Below, one piece after another: positions 22,380-33,424 of a DNA stretch of 64,000 nt. Location: positions 12,326,151 to 12,390,150 of the forward strand of contig OZ020492.1 in NCBI GenBank assembly GCA_963971405.1. The letters are read 5' to 3'. Position numbers and translations under genes: made by a program. Below the pieces are notes generated by a model. That model had not been told where the DNA came from and ran no database searches. It worked only from the letters and a program-made list of their open reading frames with translations. Source of the DNA: Psococerastis gibbosa. Taxonomy: Eukaryota; Arthropoda; Insecta; Psocodea; Psocidae. Within the stretch, counting starts at the first letter, position 1. Each line of letters begins with the position of its first letter.

Positions 22380-22980
22380 AAAAATGTTTTAAAAAATATA
22401 TACGTTGAGGCCGGATCTGATGTCTGTGGTTCAGAAATAGATATAAAATATTCTCGAAACTAACTCGCAATAATACAAACCTGCATCAGAATTTAAACAT
22501 GAAACAAATGGAGAAGCAAAAGGGAAGAAGTAACAATTTCAAGGGGAATGTTTGTTTACCTTTTTATTTACAAAACACCGTAGTGAGCCTAAAGGATTTG
22601 GGTCAGAGTTAACAGGATGTAAACACTGTCGGATTTGGCAGCTCTATGCAGAGAAGGGCCCATTTCGGAGCCAACTCTGATGGCAGCGCCCATCCTTTGC
22701 GGAGCCAGTTTCTCACGGCCTTGCTAGCTGTTGCCAGAAGACGGCTTCCAGACTTTTGGCTAAGGTCTTTACACTACAATACTCTCACCCATTCATAGTT
22801 CCACACGCCGACCTTTATAGCCTGCCCACTCTTGTTTTTCAAATTTAGCGAACATTTGGGAACTATCAACCCCCCCCCCCCGCCTCCCCACCGCGCGGCA
22901 TTTCCACTTTGGCTTTAATCCCAGTGTGTTAATTAGTAGTTTGACTGCTGGTCCAGCGAATCTTCCTATAATAATATAAT
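22380..22980. other. no gene seen
   Basis: Unassigned sequence with a C14 run near 22870. The GC-richer stretch at 22600-22770 has no open frame of note. Confidence 0.35.
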
Positions 22981-22999
22981 TACAAATACTTTCACGGCC

Positions 23000-23075
23000 T
23001 AAGTTACATCATTACGGGATGATAGGCCGAGGCGTACGTTCCGTCAATATCTGCGGTCGACATCTTCAGTGGTTG
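23000..23075. repeat. foldback family arm
   Basis: ACGGGATGATAGGCC.., CGTACGTTCCGTCAA, TATCTGCGGTCGACATCTTCAGTGG, one arm of the 27.2/27.6 kb foldback family, joined directly to a LINE fragment. Confidence 0.65.
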
Positions 23076-23275
23076 GCGGAAGGTAGAAGACCCATCGGCA
23101 GACTGAGGACAACCCTCAAGGAAAGGATTGAACAACTCGCAAGAGCAAGAGGGAAAACAATGGCCGAGCTCAAGGCGTTAGCGTCTGACCGGGGTGAGTT
23201 CAAGAAATAGATACGGTGCGACCTCGGACCTCCTCACGCTACACACTAAGAGGGAAGAGGAGGAAGAAGAAGAAA
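23076..23275 (+). pseudogene. LINE pol C-terminus and tail
   Basis: The frame ending at 23210 carries GRRPIGRLRTTLKERIEQLA, then RGKTMAELKALASDRGEFKK and a stop. A GR.R.GR.RTT..ERIE block followed by A..R..FKK is a usual LINE pol C-terminus. The frame only looks longer because it runs back into the unrelated foldback arm. After the stop comes a GAGGAAGAAGAAGAA simple tail. A reverse copy of the same 3' end is at 40975-41102. Confidence 0.7.
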
Positions 23276-23559
23276 TCTTCAGTGGCACAGCTCCGCAGTC
23301 TCTATCTGCAGCTCCAGCGAATCTTTCTATTGTTATTATTGGGCCATTGGTGGTCCGAGCTTTCCTTTGCCGGTTTCATCATGATTTTCCCATCTAGGAT
23401 TTTCCATAAGGTGGGTTTTTTTCTTTCTTGTCAGGTCGAAAGGGGTTGGGTTTGGTAGTCACAGTTACTAGCATATTATAACGGGTTGCAAGTTGTGTAC
23501 CACTGGTTACACCTTTCCTTAGCCCCTGAACTAAGTCCTGTATTTGCATCACTATATGA

Positions 23560-23668
23560 TGAAACAGTAGAATCCGGGATGATAGGCTGTGGTCGTTCCG
23601 AAAGCGTACTTCCAAACGTTTCGTCAACATCTGCGGTCGACATCTTCAGTGGAACTGCGTAGCCTACG
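23560..23668. repeat. foldback family arm
   Basis: TGATGAAACAGTAGAATCCGGGATGATAGGCTGTGGTCGTTCCGAAAGCGTACTTCCAAACG, then TTTCGTCAACATCTGCGGTCGACATCTTCAGTGGAACTGCGTAG; one arm only. Confidence 0.75.
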
Positions 23669-23742
23669 GCCGTGTTGAGTTACGACACGTTTCCGATCGC
23701 ATGGAGTGTAGATACTCGCACTAGTACAAGCACGCTACCAAC
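23668..23742 (-). mobile_element. SINE-2 fragment
   Basis: GCCGTGTTGAGTTACGACACGTTTCCGATCGCATGGAGTGTAGATACTCGCAC..GTACAAGCACGCTACCAAC. It breaks off where the palindrome at 23743 begins. Confidence 0.75.
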
Positions 23743-23857
23743 TGTGTAGGGTAGTAAAATTAAACAAATTTGCACCATTTCCACAAAAATATATTATATA
23801 TAATATATATTTTTGTGGAAATTGTGCAAATTTCTTTAATTTTACTACTCTACACAT
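23743..23857. mobile_element. near-perfect palindromic element, 115 bp
   Basis: Arms of about 52 bp: TGTGTAGGGTAGTAAAATTAAA..AAATTTGCAC.ATTTCCACAAAAATATA and its inverse, around a short TTATATATAA centre. Only a handful of mismatches separate the arms. A minimal foldback MITE next to a truncated SINE-2. Confidence 0.82.
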
Positions 23858-23869
23858 TATGTTTCGTTT

Positions 23870-24645
23870 CCACGAAGTCACGAGAGACACCCTACATTGG
23901 ATATGCTACCAACTTGCTATCGAAGTCGATAACCGGTAGATGATGCTCTCTCTTGAACATTACTCTATTTGTGATGTGGCCAGCCGAAAATTCAGCAGTC
24001 ACGTTACTCCCCTACCGGTGAAAGTAAGATGGACCCAAAAGGTTTCTTTTTCGAAGTTTCGAGTCTCAACCTTCCGGTTGATAGTCAATTCTCTACCAAT
24101 TCTACTTTACAATCAATTCTTTATATAATTATTAATATTTACAATTATACATTTTTTCCCCCTGTAACATCAGAGGACTGTCTCCCCCTGTCTCAAATAT
24201 GCCCCTGCTGTACTGTCATTAATGATAACGACAATAAAATAAAATGAAATAATAAAAAATGGAAGTTTGTTATGATAATATAATATGATGAATTTATGAC
24301 AAATATTATGATGAGTTAGTTAAACCTCATGTGTTGGTGTTACGGCTGCGGAAACAATAGTGACTCTAGTTCTCTAACCTGAGTGTCATTATATTGACCG
24401 ATTGAACATCAGCACACCAAAATTTGCCAATTTTTTTTTTTTATTTATAAAAGTTTTAGTCTATTCATGTTGTAGAAGACAATTTCATACATCATATCAA
24501 AAGGTGATATTGATTGTTGTAATTACTTAATAAAAATTACAGGTAAATAAAATAAAATTCAAAATTCAATTAAAAATAACCAACAAAATAACAAACAACT
24601 TGAACATACTAAATCTCTAATATCTATAATAGACTCGTATCTGTA
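23870..24645. other. no gene seen; half MITE
   Basis: Mostly unassigned. Near 24460-24510 a TTGTAGAAGACAATTTCATACATCATATCAAAAGG segment matches one arm of the 21400 and 34810 MITEs. Confidence 0.4.
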
Positions 24646-24850
24646 CTTGGTTAAGTCATGCTTTCGCCAGTTTCATTGCGTCAATGGTAAGCTTGTCTCA
24701 GCTAGTCTTGTAGCCGGTGTAGGTTGACATTGAGTTGGCCAGTGGCCAAAAATTCATACGAAAATCTATGGGGTCGTTGGCATTAGACATGGGACCTATG
24801 GGCCACTATAAGTAGGCCTGGATCCATAAGAAGTCCTTAAAAATAATCTT
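24645..24850 (-). mobile_element. SINE-3 copy
   Basis: Reverse orientation: CTTGGTTAAGTCATGCTTTCGCC, TCATTGCGTCAATGGTAAGCTTGTC, GGCCAAAAATTCATACG, GGGCCACTATAAGTAGGCCTGGATCCATAA. Like 15172-15430. Confidence 0.82.
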
Positions 24851-25224
24851 TAAATCTCTAATAACTTGCATAGTTAACTAAATAACAAATAAAAACAGAA
24901 TGATTTTTGGGTGATCCAGGGGTGGACAACATTAACGTCCCTTGTCCTTTTAGGACTGCCTTGAAATGAGCATTGAATGTGGCATGAAGGATAAAGATAG
25001 AGGTCAGAAGAGGATACAAGACCACTGAAGCCCGTCATTGTCTCTCAAAATAAAACGCTGCTCAACGTTTTCATAACCTCTGCAGACGCCCCAGCACATC
25101 GCTGACGTCATCAACTGAATTACGCAACCTCACATGTGTCGGTCCAGTCAGTAGAGAAGTCGAATATCCACCCGAGCGCTCTGGGTTCAAATTCATTGTA
25201 TTCAATAAGATGGTAATCGTATTG

Positions 25225-25275
25225 CTGTCCTATTTATCTGCTAGTATAAGGAAAGCTTTGTCATGATCTAAATTT
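25225..25275 (+). mobile_element. Family A end fragment
   Basis: TCCTATTTATCTGCTAGTATAAGGAAAGCTTTGTCATGATC, only the TTGCTTTCC-end 45 bp; the rest is absent. Confidence 0.5.
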
Positions 25276-25351
25276 TGAAGCATGAAATAAATAAAAATTG
25301 GGTATAAACGAAATGTCTGCTCTCAGTCTGTTCATGGAATTTTAATGCATA

Positions 25352-25473
25352 GCAACTAACTAGGAAACCCCGGGACCGCCTGCTTTACATGCCCTCCGAA
25401 GCATGGCCAGGAAATGTAGCAAGTGTGGGACTCGAGCAAGTTAGAGTTTCTACCTCTACTTCACATGTCCTAT
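25352..25473 (-). mobile_element. tRNA-derived SINE, partial
   Basis: CTAGGAAACCCCGGGACCGCCTGC, ATGCCCTCCGAAGCATGGCCAGGAAATGTAGCAAG, then GGACTCGAGC, the box B side. The box B to box A interval is shortened against 35332-35519. Confidence 0.7.
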
Positions 25474-25479
25474 CATTAT

Positions 25480-26445
25480 CGACATCAATCAATCAATCAG
25501 TCAATTAATTTAGCTACTCCGTACCCGACATTGTTCCTCTAAAAATCGTTGTAATTATAAAATACCAACAAAGTATGTTCCCCCAAAAGGTCTTATAGTT
25601 TTAAGAATTGTACGGATATTGGAAATACACGTTTAGAATCCGCTTTACTAACACAAGCACCATTGAGGTTTTTTTTTTAGTTTCAAAAAGGTTAATTGAG
25701 GAGCAAACTTTGAAAACGTCACAAATCCATGAAAATTAAAAATTTATTTTATCATCGATTTTCCATCTTGAAGATGAGTTGAATCAGGATTGCTAATCAA
25801 AACAAAAACAAAAAAAATTTAACCCAGTCTTCTAAAGGGTTAAAATCTAATATTCCCGTTACAATAAAGCCGAAATAAATATGTTTTTCGAGTTTCCTGA
25901 ACATTTTACGAAAATTGATTAGTGCCGGTTTGAAAGTTTGCACCTCAATTGAAATGGCCCTTGACATCGGGTAAAACTCTTTAATTTTTGGCAAAAACAG
26001 TTTGTTACGTATAATCAGCAGTCTTCATCAGCAGGCTATCCCCCCCCCCCCCCACGTTCTGTGACATTTGATTTTTAAAACCCGTAAGGTCCCCTTACTC
26101 TAAAGAATTGTGAAAGAGAGACTATAAAACGGTGTAGTTCTTAGAGCTACCAAGCCAGGATGCATATTTAAAAGCTGTATCGTAAATACATGAACTGCCC
26201 ATATACGGTGCGATTCATCAATAGCGATCTGGCACAGGTTTTTTTTCCCTAAGCGAAATATTACCAGCCTATAGCTGAATTTATAATATCACCTTGGCTG
26301 CCATTATTTCCGTCGGGCGTAATTTAATGCCCGCACCAGTTAAATATTACTCGATAATGAAATGCAAAATGAAATGCATAGGCTGCCACAAGAACCTATT
26401 CACAAACCAGTGTTGAAAAAAAAAACTTCGAAGCTGAAAATCTGT
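25480..26445. other. no gene seen
   Basis: Spacer with CAAT repeats near 25485-25505 and a C14 run near 26041. The 65-codon minus ORF at 25797-25994 lacks any motif. Confidence 0.4.
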
Positions 26446-26449
26446 CGTT

Positions 26450-27010
26450 TTTGCTTTCCAATTTATACGTAGTATAAGGAAAGCTTTGTGACGGTCAAAA
26501 TTTTCGATTCAGAGATTTCATCGGATTTACACGTTTTGAGGTCCCAGGAACCCAAAAAAAGTGGTTTTTACGAAATGTCTGTCTGTCGTTCTGTCTGTCT
26601 GTCTGTGCGTCGATTACCGGGCAAACTACTCGGTCGATCTTGATGAAATTCGGCATGTAGGTTCACAAAAATCATGTTTCGGAATAATTTTTTTTATTTG
26701 GGGCTAACTTAATTTGGGGGGGTTCTATTCTCAAAAAACTCCAAAAAAACGTCTAAAAACATTATTATTTCTCAAAAACGGCTCCAACGATTTCTTTTAA
26801 ATTCACATATATTGTAGTCGTTATTAATATTAACGAAATGCGTGGGGTCGCTTGCCCCTTGATAGGTTGCTTCTGGGGGTAAAAAAAAAAATAACTAAAT
26901 TTTAATGAAAAATGACTAAAAAATAATTTTTCTGCGAAACCTTTCTATCGATGATTTCTAGCTTCAGGCATGTTTTAGGTGTTCAATTGAGTAACGAAAC
27001 CGGACAGGGA
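26450..27010 (+). mobile_element. Family A copy, about two thirds
   Basis: Starts TTGCTTTCCAATTTATACGTAGTATAAGG, then GATTTACACGTTTTGAGGTCCCAGG, a TCTG microsatellite (26578-26608), TGATGAAATTCGGCATGTAGG, GGTCGCTTGCCCCTTGATAGG, CTTTCTATCGATGATTTC and GAGTAACGAAACC. The ACCGGTTC end is missing. Confidence 0.85.
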
Positions 27011-27186
27011 TGGCCAAAATATCTGGAAAAACATAAAAAATACTGAACATTCTCATGTATTATATGTTCTTCTTTCTAACACAGATCGGCCACAATTTAT
27101 GGATATGATTTGTACAAAAAATGATTGGTGTTGTAGTCCAAAAGAAAGAATTCGAAAATATAATTACAAAGACTTAAAGAGTTACA

Positions 27187-27404
27187 TGATGAAGCAGTAG
27201 AATACGGGTGGATAGACCGTGGTTGATTTGGAAGCGTACTTCCAAACGTTTCGTCAACATCTGCGATCCAGATCTTCTGTGGAACTGCGTAGACATATCT
27301 AATTGTATCTAGGAGGCTCAGCAGCAACTGTTAAAAACGTTTGGAAGTACGCTTCAGATCGACAACGGCCTATCATCACGGATTCTACTGCTTCATCACA
27401 TCAA
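27187..27404. mobile_element. foldback element (inverted arms)
   Basis: Left arm 27187-27290 reads TGATGAAGCAGTAGAATACGGG, GGAAGCGTACTTCCAAACG and TTTCGTCAACATCTGCG; the right arm (about 27325-27404) is its inverse, ending GGATTCTACTGCTTCATCA. The centre is about 35 bp. No coding content. Confidence 0.82.
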
Positions 27405-27575
27405 AGAGTTTGAGAACTGTGGCCAATTGGTGATAGTTATGTATCGAAATGTAGAGGAGCATTTCTGCTAATTTAATGGATATTTTCGACAGCTCTACGA
27501 TCGATAATTCCTGTGAAAATCGACATTGTACTCGGTAGATAATTAGTCTACACCTTATATCAAGTAGAAATTTCA

Positions 27576-27798
27576 ATTGAAGAATCAGTAGAATCCGGGC
27601 TGATGGGCCGTGGTCAAAATGAAAGCGAACTTCAAAACGTTTCGTCAACAACTGCGGTTGACATCTTCAGTGATACTATCATAGAAGTCTAAGCAGTTCC
27701 ACTGAAGATGTCGGCCGCAGATGTTGACGAAACGTTTGGAAGTTCGCTTTCATCTCGACCACGGCCCATCAGCCCGGATTCTACTGATTCTTCATTTG
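27576..27798. mobile_element. foldback element, complete arms
   Basis: Arms of about 95 bp (27576-27672 and 27703-27798) with ends GAAGAATCAGTAGAATCCGGG and its inverse, AAAACGTTTCGTCAACAACTGCGG in the left arm and CCGCAGATGTTGACGAAACGTTTGG in the right. The central 30 bp (CTATCATAGAAGTCTAAGCAG) is also at 30704-30719. This is the most complete member of the family. The arms differ from each other at several sites. Confidence 0.86.
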
Positions 27799-27899
27799 AC
27801 TCCGGCCGTGAAAGCCTTTGCTGTTACAGAAATTTCAATGTTTGGAGATCGCGGACAGTGATTTTATTTTTCTCATGATTTTTCACCGTTGCAACAAAT

Positions 27900-29030
27900 A
27901 ATGAAAAATGAGTGGCCCCACCATTAAATTTCTTAATGAAATTATGATGCATGTACATTAGTTATCTATAACGTAAAAAAAAGATTACATTCTTAATAAC
28001 AATCGCAGTAACTTCAATACAAAATTAATGCTATCACATTCTGAATTGTGTCTAGCTACCATGTCTTCTTAAGGCACAAATGGAGATCTGCCGCTTACTT
28101 GCAATTCACCGTCGAGTCAGCATATTTAGCCAGAAAATGTAAAGAAATGAAGATGTGCGTTCTATTCAGCATATCAATAAAGTCAAGTAACCCCCACCTC
28201 CCACACCACCCCCCCCCCCCCAGAAGAAATTGCAATGACACTCCAGGCCCTGTGATGACACTAATTATTTCTAAATCTGCACAATCTGGGAAGAGTGCTG
28301 GGAAGAGACACTGTGACGTCATAGTGACTCCTGAGCATGTTCACGCGGGACATAGGTGGAGCATATAATAATTAACTTATCATTCCCCCATTCTACCTGC
28401 TAAACTAAAAAAAGCTTTAAAAAAAATGGGGGCCTATGCCTCAGGATGGATCCACTCTCTCTCATTTTGCCATGTTGTCAGGGGGTCTGGACCCCCCCCC
28501 CCCTAAAAAAAAACTAAATGAACATACATACATATAATTAATTAAATTAATTATATAATAATAATAATATAATGATATAATTATAATAACTATATATAAT
28601 AATATAATTAAATTAAAAATAATAATGTTTTTTAATGTTATAATCCATTTAATCTGCCCCCCCCCCCCCAAATTGGAGGCAAAATCCGCCCTTGGTATGT
28701 GATTAATTGATTAGTCTCATTTTTAAAAAAACACAGTTCACTTTTAAAAAAAGGAATAATACTGTACCGTGAACTGTGAAGTTCTTTTGTAATCCTAAAG
28801 GGGCGCTTGGCTCTGACGCCTGTTAAAGGAAGTGCCATTTCCTTCATAGGTCGGCTTAAGCATTCTTAAATACCTGCGCCCATTCTGCATATTTTAAGCT
28901 TTTGGAGGAGAGTCTTTTTTTGTTGTAAAGTCTCCCAACTGTTTGCGTTGGGAACAACTAAATCATAGAAGAAGGTATGAAGCAGCGTTGGAAACCATTA
29001 TCACCAAATTATAATTGAATAATGTTTTGG
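27900..29030. other. no gene seen; homopolymers and AT repeat
   Basis: C14 runs near 28208, 28493 and 28657 and a long AT-rich run of ATAATA-type repeats at 28540-28630. Frames here are low-complexity translations. Confidence 0.45.
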
Positions 29031-29034
29031 TTGT

Positions 29035-29650
29035 TGTTGTTTTTTTGCCGCAGAGCTAAACTATCAAGGGGCAAAGCGATTTAGAAAGAAAGAATGAAAA
29101 TTGACTTTATTTTTTTCAATTTTACAGGCGAGCTTTGGGCCGTTAGGCCCACTCCTACAACTAACCCTTTGTACAAAATAATATTATAAAAATAATATTG
29201 TAAAAAATTACATATTAGTAAAAATAAAAATGTATTTACAGTATTTAGTGGGTTTTCTAAACATTTAAACATTAAACATCTAAACAAAAATTCACAGTTA
29301 GTGAATTTTTAAAAAAAGTTTTTTTAGCCGTTTTTTGGAGTTTTCGGGGAGTAAAACTCCTCAAAATTGAGTTAGCCCACAGCGCAACAAATGGTCCCAA
29401 GATTCGATTTTTTTTTATGAATTTACATACCAAATTTCATTGAAATGCGTGAAGTAATTTGTCCACAAATGTGCACAGTGCACAGGCAAACCGACAGATA
29501 GACCGACATTTCTTTTTAAAAAAACATACAAACAAAAAACACTTTTTTGTTTCCTGGGGCCTCCAAACGTGTAATTCCATTAAAATCTCGAAATTTTAAT
29601 ATTTGGCCACCCCAAAGCTTTCATTATACTAACTTATACATAGGAAATCA
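29035..29650 (-). mobile_element. Family A copy with LINE tail inserted
   Basis: AGAGCTAAACTATCAAGGGGCAAAGCGA, then an insertion from about 29086 to 29290, then GCCGTTTTTTGGAGTTTTCGGGG, CTCAAAATTGAGTTAGCCC, AATTTACATACCAAATTTCATTGAAATG and a terminal CTTTCATTATACTAACTTATACATAGG. Diverged but collinear with 8290-9165. Confidence 0.72.
29086..29290 (-). mobile_element. LINE 3' end inserted in Family A
   Basis: Starts AAAGAAAGAATGAAAATTGACTTTA, with the GGGCCGTTAGGCCCAC hairpin near 29138-29153 and CTACAACTAACCC after it. It is the reverse complement of the hairpin tail at 1188 and 17150, with about 130 bp more 3' UTR. Confidence 0.62.
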
Positions 29651-29654
29651 AAAA

Positions 29655-30650
29655 GAAATTGCAGGAAACCCAGCGAACCCGCCTTGTTAGAAAATGACAA
29701 CGTTGTGAAAGGTGAGTACAATATTAGAAAAATAAAGAATTATGCCTTGTTCAACGGATGCTTACGTAGCTTGTCATGAAAAATGTCGAGCACCTCCGAT
29801 ATTAAGATAAAAGCGCAACCCCGTTGCGTCTATAAAATTCGTAAAGAAAATTTTAATATGATTTTGATGAATTTTCATGAAACAAAAAAAAATTTTCTTT
29901 ATAAAGCGAGATACAGCTCTGCTTAGCCTACTTGAACTTATTGGTAGAATTAATTTAATCACAATTTTTCTACAAAATGTTTTATATACTTTTCAGGAGC
30001 AGGGAGCAGGAATTTCGTTATATTCTTTATTAACTGGTAATTACTTACTATGCAATACATAATTCAAACAATAATAATTTAATAATAATCAATAAAATAT
30101 CCAAAAAGGTTGGCTTGGACCACTTGCTTTACATGCCCAGAATTGGTAGAAAATGTGTGGCTCGAACTAACAATTATTCCCGTGAAAGTCTTAACGAATC
30201 CACTACATTTGCTGCCTATTTGACAAATAATTGTTTTTACTTACCAATAAATAAGGAACGTATCTATGATTTTATTTCGTGTGGGGGGAGCCGTCGAGGC
30301 GTCGATCAAAAAATCTACTTTTTAAAAGCACTACTTTTCAGTGCCTCCCTCGTTTTTATCCATTATTTCAAAAAAATCACTCTTTAAATTGCCCCCTTTG
30401 CCCCTGTTTATGACTCTACAATAAAGCTTATTAAGCCCCTAAACAATGCTAAGTAATAATTTTTAATTTTAAAATCGTAGTTTTCTGATAGCCACTACAA
30501 TATGAAATTACTGTCATTTACGGTGTAGTCGTAGTCGACAGATCATGCCACAAAATCTTTGGCAAGTATTATCGACTATGGTGTAATGAAAACCATGACA
30601 ACAAAAGAAAATCAATTGGGCAATTTTTCACTACAATATAATTACAAAGG
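29655..30650. other. no gene; diverged tRNA-SINE at 30108-30235
   Basis: At 30108-30235 a GGTTGGCTTGGACCACTTGCTTTACATGCCC start, AGAAAATGTGTGGCTCGAAC and CCCGTGAAAGTC mark a reverse, worn tRNA-SINE. The plus ORF at 30115-30387 covers it and is rejected as a gene. Confidence 0.5.
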
Positions 30651-30654
30651 CTTT

Positions 30655-30812
30655 AACGGCCGCAGTTATGTGACGAAGCTGAGCCTCTGAGATACAATCT
30701 TAGAAGTCTACGCAGTTCCACTGAAGATGTCAACCGCAGATGTTGACGAAACGTTTGAAAGTACGCTTTCAGAACGACCACGGCCTATCATCCTGGATTC
30801 AACTGCTTAGTC
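30655..30812. repeat. foldback family, one long arm
   Basis: CTTAGAAGTCTACGCAGTTCCACTGAAGATGTC, AACCGCAGATGTTGACGAAACGTTTG, GAACGACCACGGCCTATCATCCTGGATTCAACTGC. One arm plus the family centre. Confidence 0.75.
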
Positions 30813-30982
30813 AATTTTTCACTACTACACCCATAATGGATTAATTCAAAATAAGTCCAGAACCTTCGAGTAGGCTAAAATATTCCGAGTTGGCAAAAAA
30901 AAGGCTACGTTTGAATGTCGCAACTAGGAATTTGACAATTAGCCTACTTTATGGTTTATCGAAATGTAATTATAATAGTTAT

Positions 30983-31125
30983 ATTAATAATAGAATGCAT
31001 CAATAAGACAAATGCAAATGATTTGTCAATTGCACCTACTTTATATTATACTATGTGTCTCAAATACTGCAAACCTTTTCTATTTATTTTTATTTCTGAA
31101 GACATATAGAAAAGCGTCAGCAATA
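30983..31125. repeat. direct repeat flanking LINE copy, left
   Basis: About 143 bp (ATTAATAATAGAATGCATCAATAAGACA to TAGAAAAGCGTCAGCAATA) that recurs at 31688-31825 in the same orientation with scattered differences. The two copies bracket the deleted LINE. Confidence 0.88.
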
Positions 31126-31139
31126 ATAATAATAATAAT

Positions 31140-31635
31140 AATATTTTTTTTTTTTTCACGCTCAAGCTTCCGCTTATCGAGCGATCATAGTGCAGTGGCT
31201 CTGCAAGATATAAATATAATTAATAATAATTAATAATAATAAACCATTATATAGTACTCACTCTAGCTTTCTGCAATGAGTGAGATCCTTCTGAACTCTG
31301 AAGGATGTATTTATCTATATTTATTATTTATACTATTATATATTATTATATATTGATGTAAAATTATATGTATAATGAAATGGCTAATAGTCTGTATTTA
31401 AAATTAAGTATTTTTTGACTGTCTGTATGGCACAACACCCGGACCTCATTTTTTTGTATATACAATCAATTTGATTCTGCCATGTTAGTCTACTGTCCAA
31501 TATTAACCCAAGGTATTTATGCTCCTCCTTAATCTCTATTTCTTCTACACAGTCACAGTTTTTTGAGTTTGTTTGGTGAAGACAGTGATGAGTGTGGAAA
31601 ATAAATTTTTCCCTCTTATAAACCGGTCCCAATAT
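31140..31635 (-). pseudogene. internally deleted LINE copy
   Basis: On the minus strand this begins at GGGACCGGTTTATAAGAGG, the codons for GPVYKR, and matches the reverse transcriptase gene at 49047-50243 from about residue 164. It follows through the YLGLILDSRLTW and CCAIQ segments, then jumps to KKYLILNTDY and the shared 3' UTR (to about 31155). Roughly 460 nt between CCAIQ and KKYL are gone, and about 7 unmatched bases (GACAGTC) sit at the join. All reverse transcriptase catalytic motifs are missing. A T run at 31144-31155 is the A tail. Confidence 0.85.
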
Positions 31636-31687
31636 ATATATATAATATATATATATAATATATATATATAATAATAATAATAATTTT

Positions 31688-31825
31688 ATTAATAATTGAA
31701 AGCATCAATAAGACAATTAATGATTTGTCAATTGCGGCTACTTTATATTCTACAGTGTCTCAAATACTGCTAGCCGTTTTTATTCATTTTTATTTCTGAA
31801 GACATATAGAAAAGCGTCAGCAATA
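31688..31825. repeat. direct repeat flanking LINE copy, right
   Basis: Partner of 30983-31125. TA and ATA microsatellites (31632-31685) separate it from the LINE end. Confidence 0.88.
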
Positions 31826-31829
31826 GTTA

Positions 31830-32340
31830 AATAATTGCACCCAAATTCAAGCAACATTAAAAAAGTTTGGATTCAGTCAAAACCACGAAATAAATTACCA
31901 TGGACTGACTTACGTACAAGTTCAGAAAATATTCTAAATTATTATAAAAAGCAATCACAGTACCACTTGGAAAGAGCACAAGAAAATGTTCGGAAATAAC
32001 ACACAACGGGTACCGAAGGCTTACGTAGGGCAGGCCCGGAGCACCGCGCGCACAGCCTACCTCTACAACTCTCAAAAGCCAACTAGGGAATGAAACGGTC
32101 CCCCACCTAAACGCAGCCCCCCACTCCGGGTTTTCCCCTAAAGTTCACCATTTCCCGGCTACAAAACTACCCTTTCCCATTTATGCAGTGTTAGTGACTA
32201 GCAAAAAAAATTGGGAAGATAGCTAAAGGGTAACTCCGATAGATCGCAGCACTGTTTAAAGGGATCGCTACTGGATACAGTCATAGGAATGAAAATATAG
32301 CCGCCAGTAAAAAGATACAGCAGTGTGACACATAAGCGAC
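31830..32340. other. no gene seen
   Basis: Unassigned spacer; short ORFs only, no repeats recognised. Confidence 0.4.
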
Positions 32341-32364
32341 AAATAATATAGGCAAACAAATGCG

Positions 32365-32450
32365 ACTTAAAAACCAGGTAAGAGTGACCCCGCATTTGCT
32401 TTCCTATTTATTAATTGGTATAGGTACCATATTAGATAATTATGAGTACT
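32365..32450 (-). mobile_element. Family A end fragment
   Basis: GTAAGAGTGACCCCGCATTTGCTTTCCTATTTATTAATTGGTATAGGTACC, an ACCGGTTC-side end only. Confidence 0.45.
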
Positions 32451-32852
32451 GAGTTCAATATTCAATATTTGTACTAGGGTCTCGCTTTTCCTTATCCTGA
32501 CGCGCTGGAATTATCGCTGGCAAGTTTGCATATATAGTGCACAATGGGCAGACATATTTAATTATTCACACTAATAATGGTATGCAGATAGGCAAGGATG
32601 ATCAATTTCTTCAAAAAATAATTTCTTTATTCAAAATCAAAACTTTGGTTGGGAAAACAACCAGTTCGGTTTTATTACTCTATATTTTAGCACCTGAAAT
32701 CATGCTACCATGCAGTGTAAAAAACTTATTGTGGGGTTAAAAATGTCAACAAACCAATTTTAGAACTACTCAAAACTGTTCTATTTACATTTTTATTCCC
32801 AAGTTATACTATTATTGAAGTGAAACTTCTTTATCGACGTAGAGAGAAAATC

Positions 32853-32932
32853 TTATTACGCGCCATCTTGGTTACGTATCTTAGTTACGCATCTTGGTTA
32901 CGCGCCATCATGTTACGCGCCATCCTGATTTC
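32853..32932. repeat. short degenerate tandem repeat
   Basis: Five units of 12-18 bp built on TTACGCGCCATC or TTACG.ATCTT. The unit length varies. Confidence 0.65.
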
Positions 32933-33424
32933 TGTACTCATGGATGACACTCATTTTTGGGCAAATGTAGAAAGCCTATCTAAATTTAAATTATACCCAT
33001 GTCTTCGTCTATTTTTCCTCTTTCAGGCAATGCTATATTTGTTGTGATAGGGCAAAAGGTTCGAATTTGGGGGGAGGAAACGTGAGGAGGTGCACCCAAA
33101 TTTGCAGATTTTCAGCGAAAATAAGCCTTTTTTGGCCGCGTTTTTTGAGGTGTTAATATCAATTTAAAAACTTCAAACTACTTTAGTTCTTTTCCACCTT
33201 TCTTACTCTTTCTAGGCATGTATTCAGTTTTACTATCCGTCTCTTCCTTCAGTCTCAGGTGAGTGTATAAGCCATCCGTGTTTCGGCGGAAAACAGGTTC
33301 AAAGGGCACTCTTCCAATTACATGTATAGAGTAAAAAAACACGAAATCAATTTTTAAGGTCTCATTAGAAGCAGTATGAATCAATGTTTCAAACGAGTAT
33401 AAATACATAGTTTAAAAATGAAGC

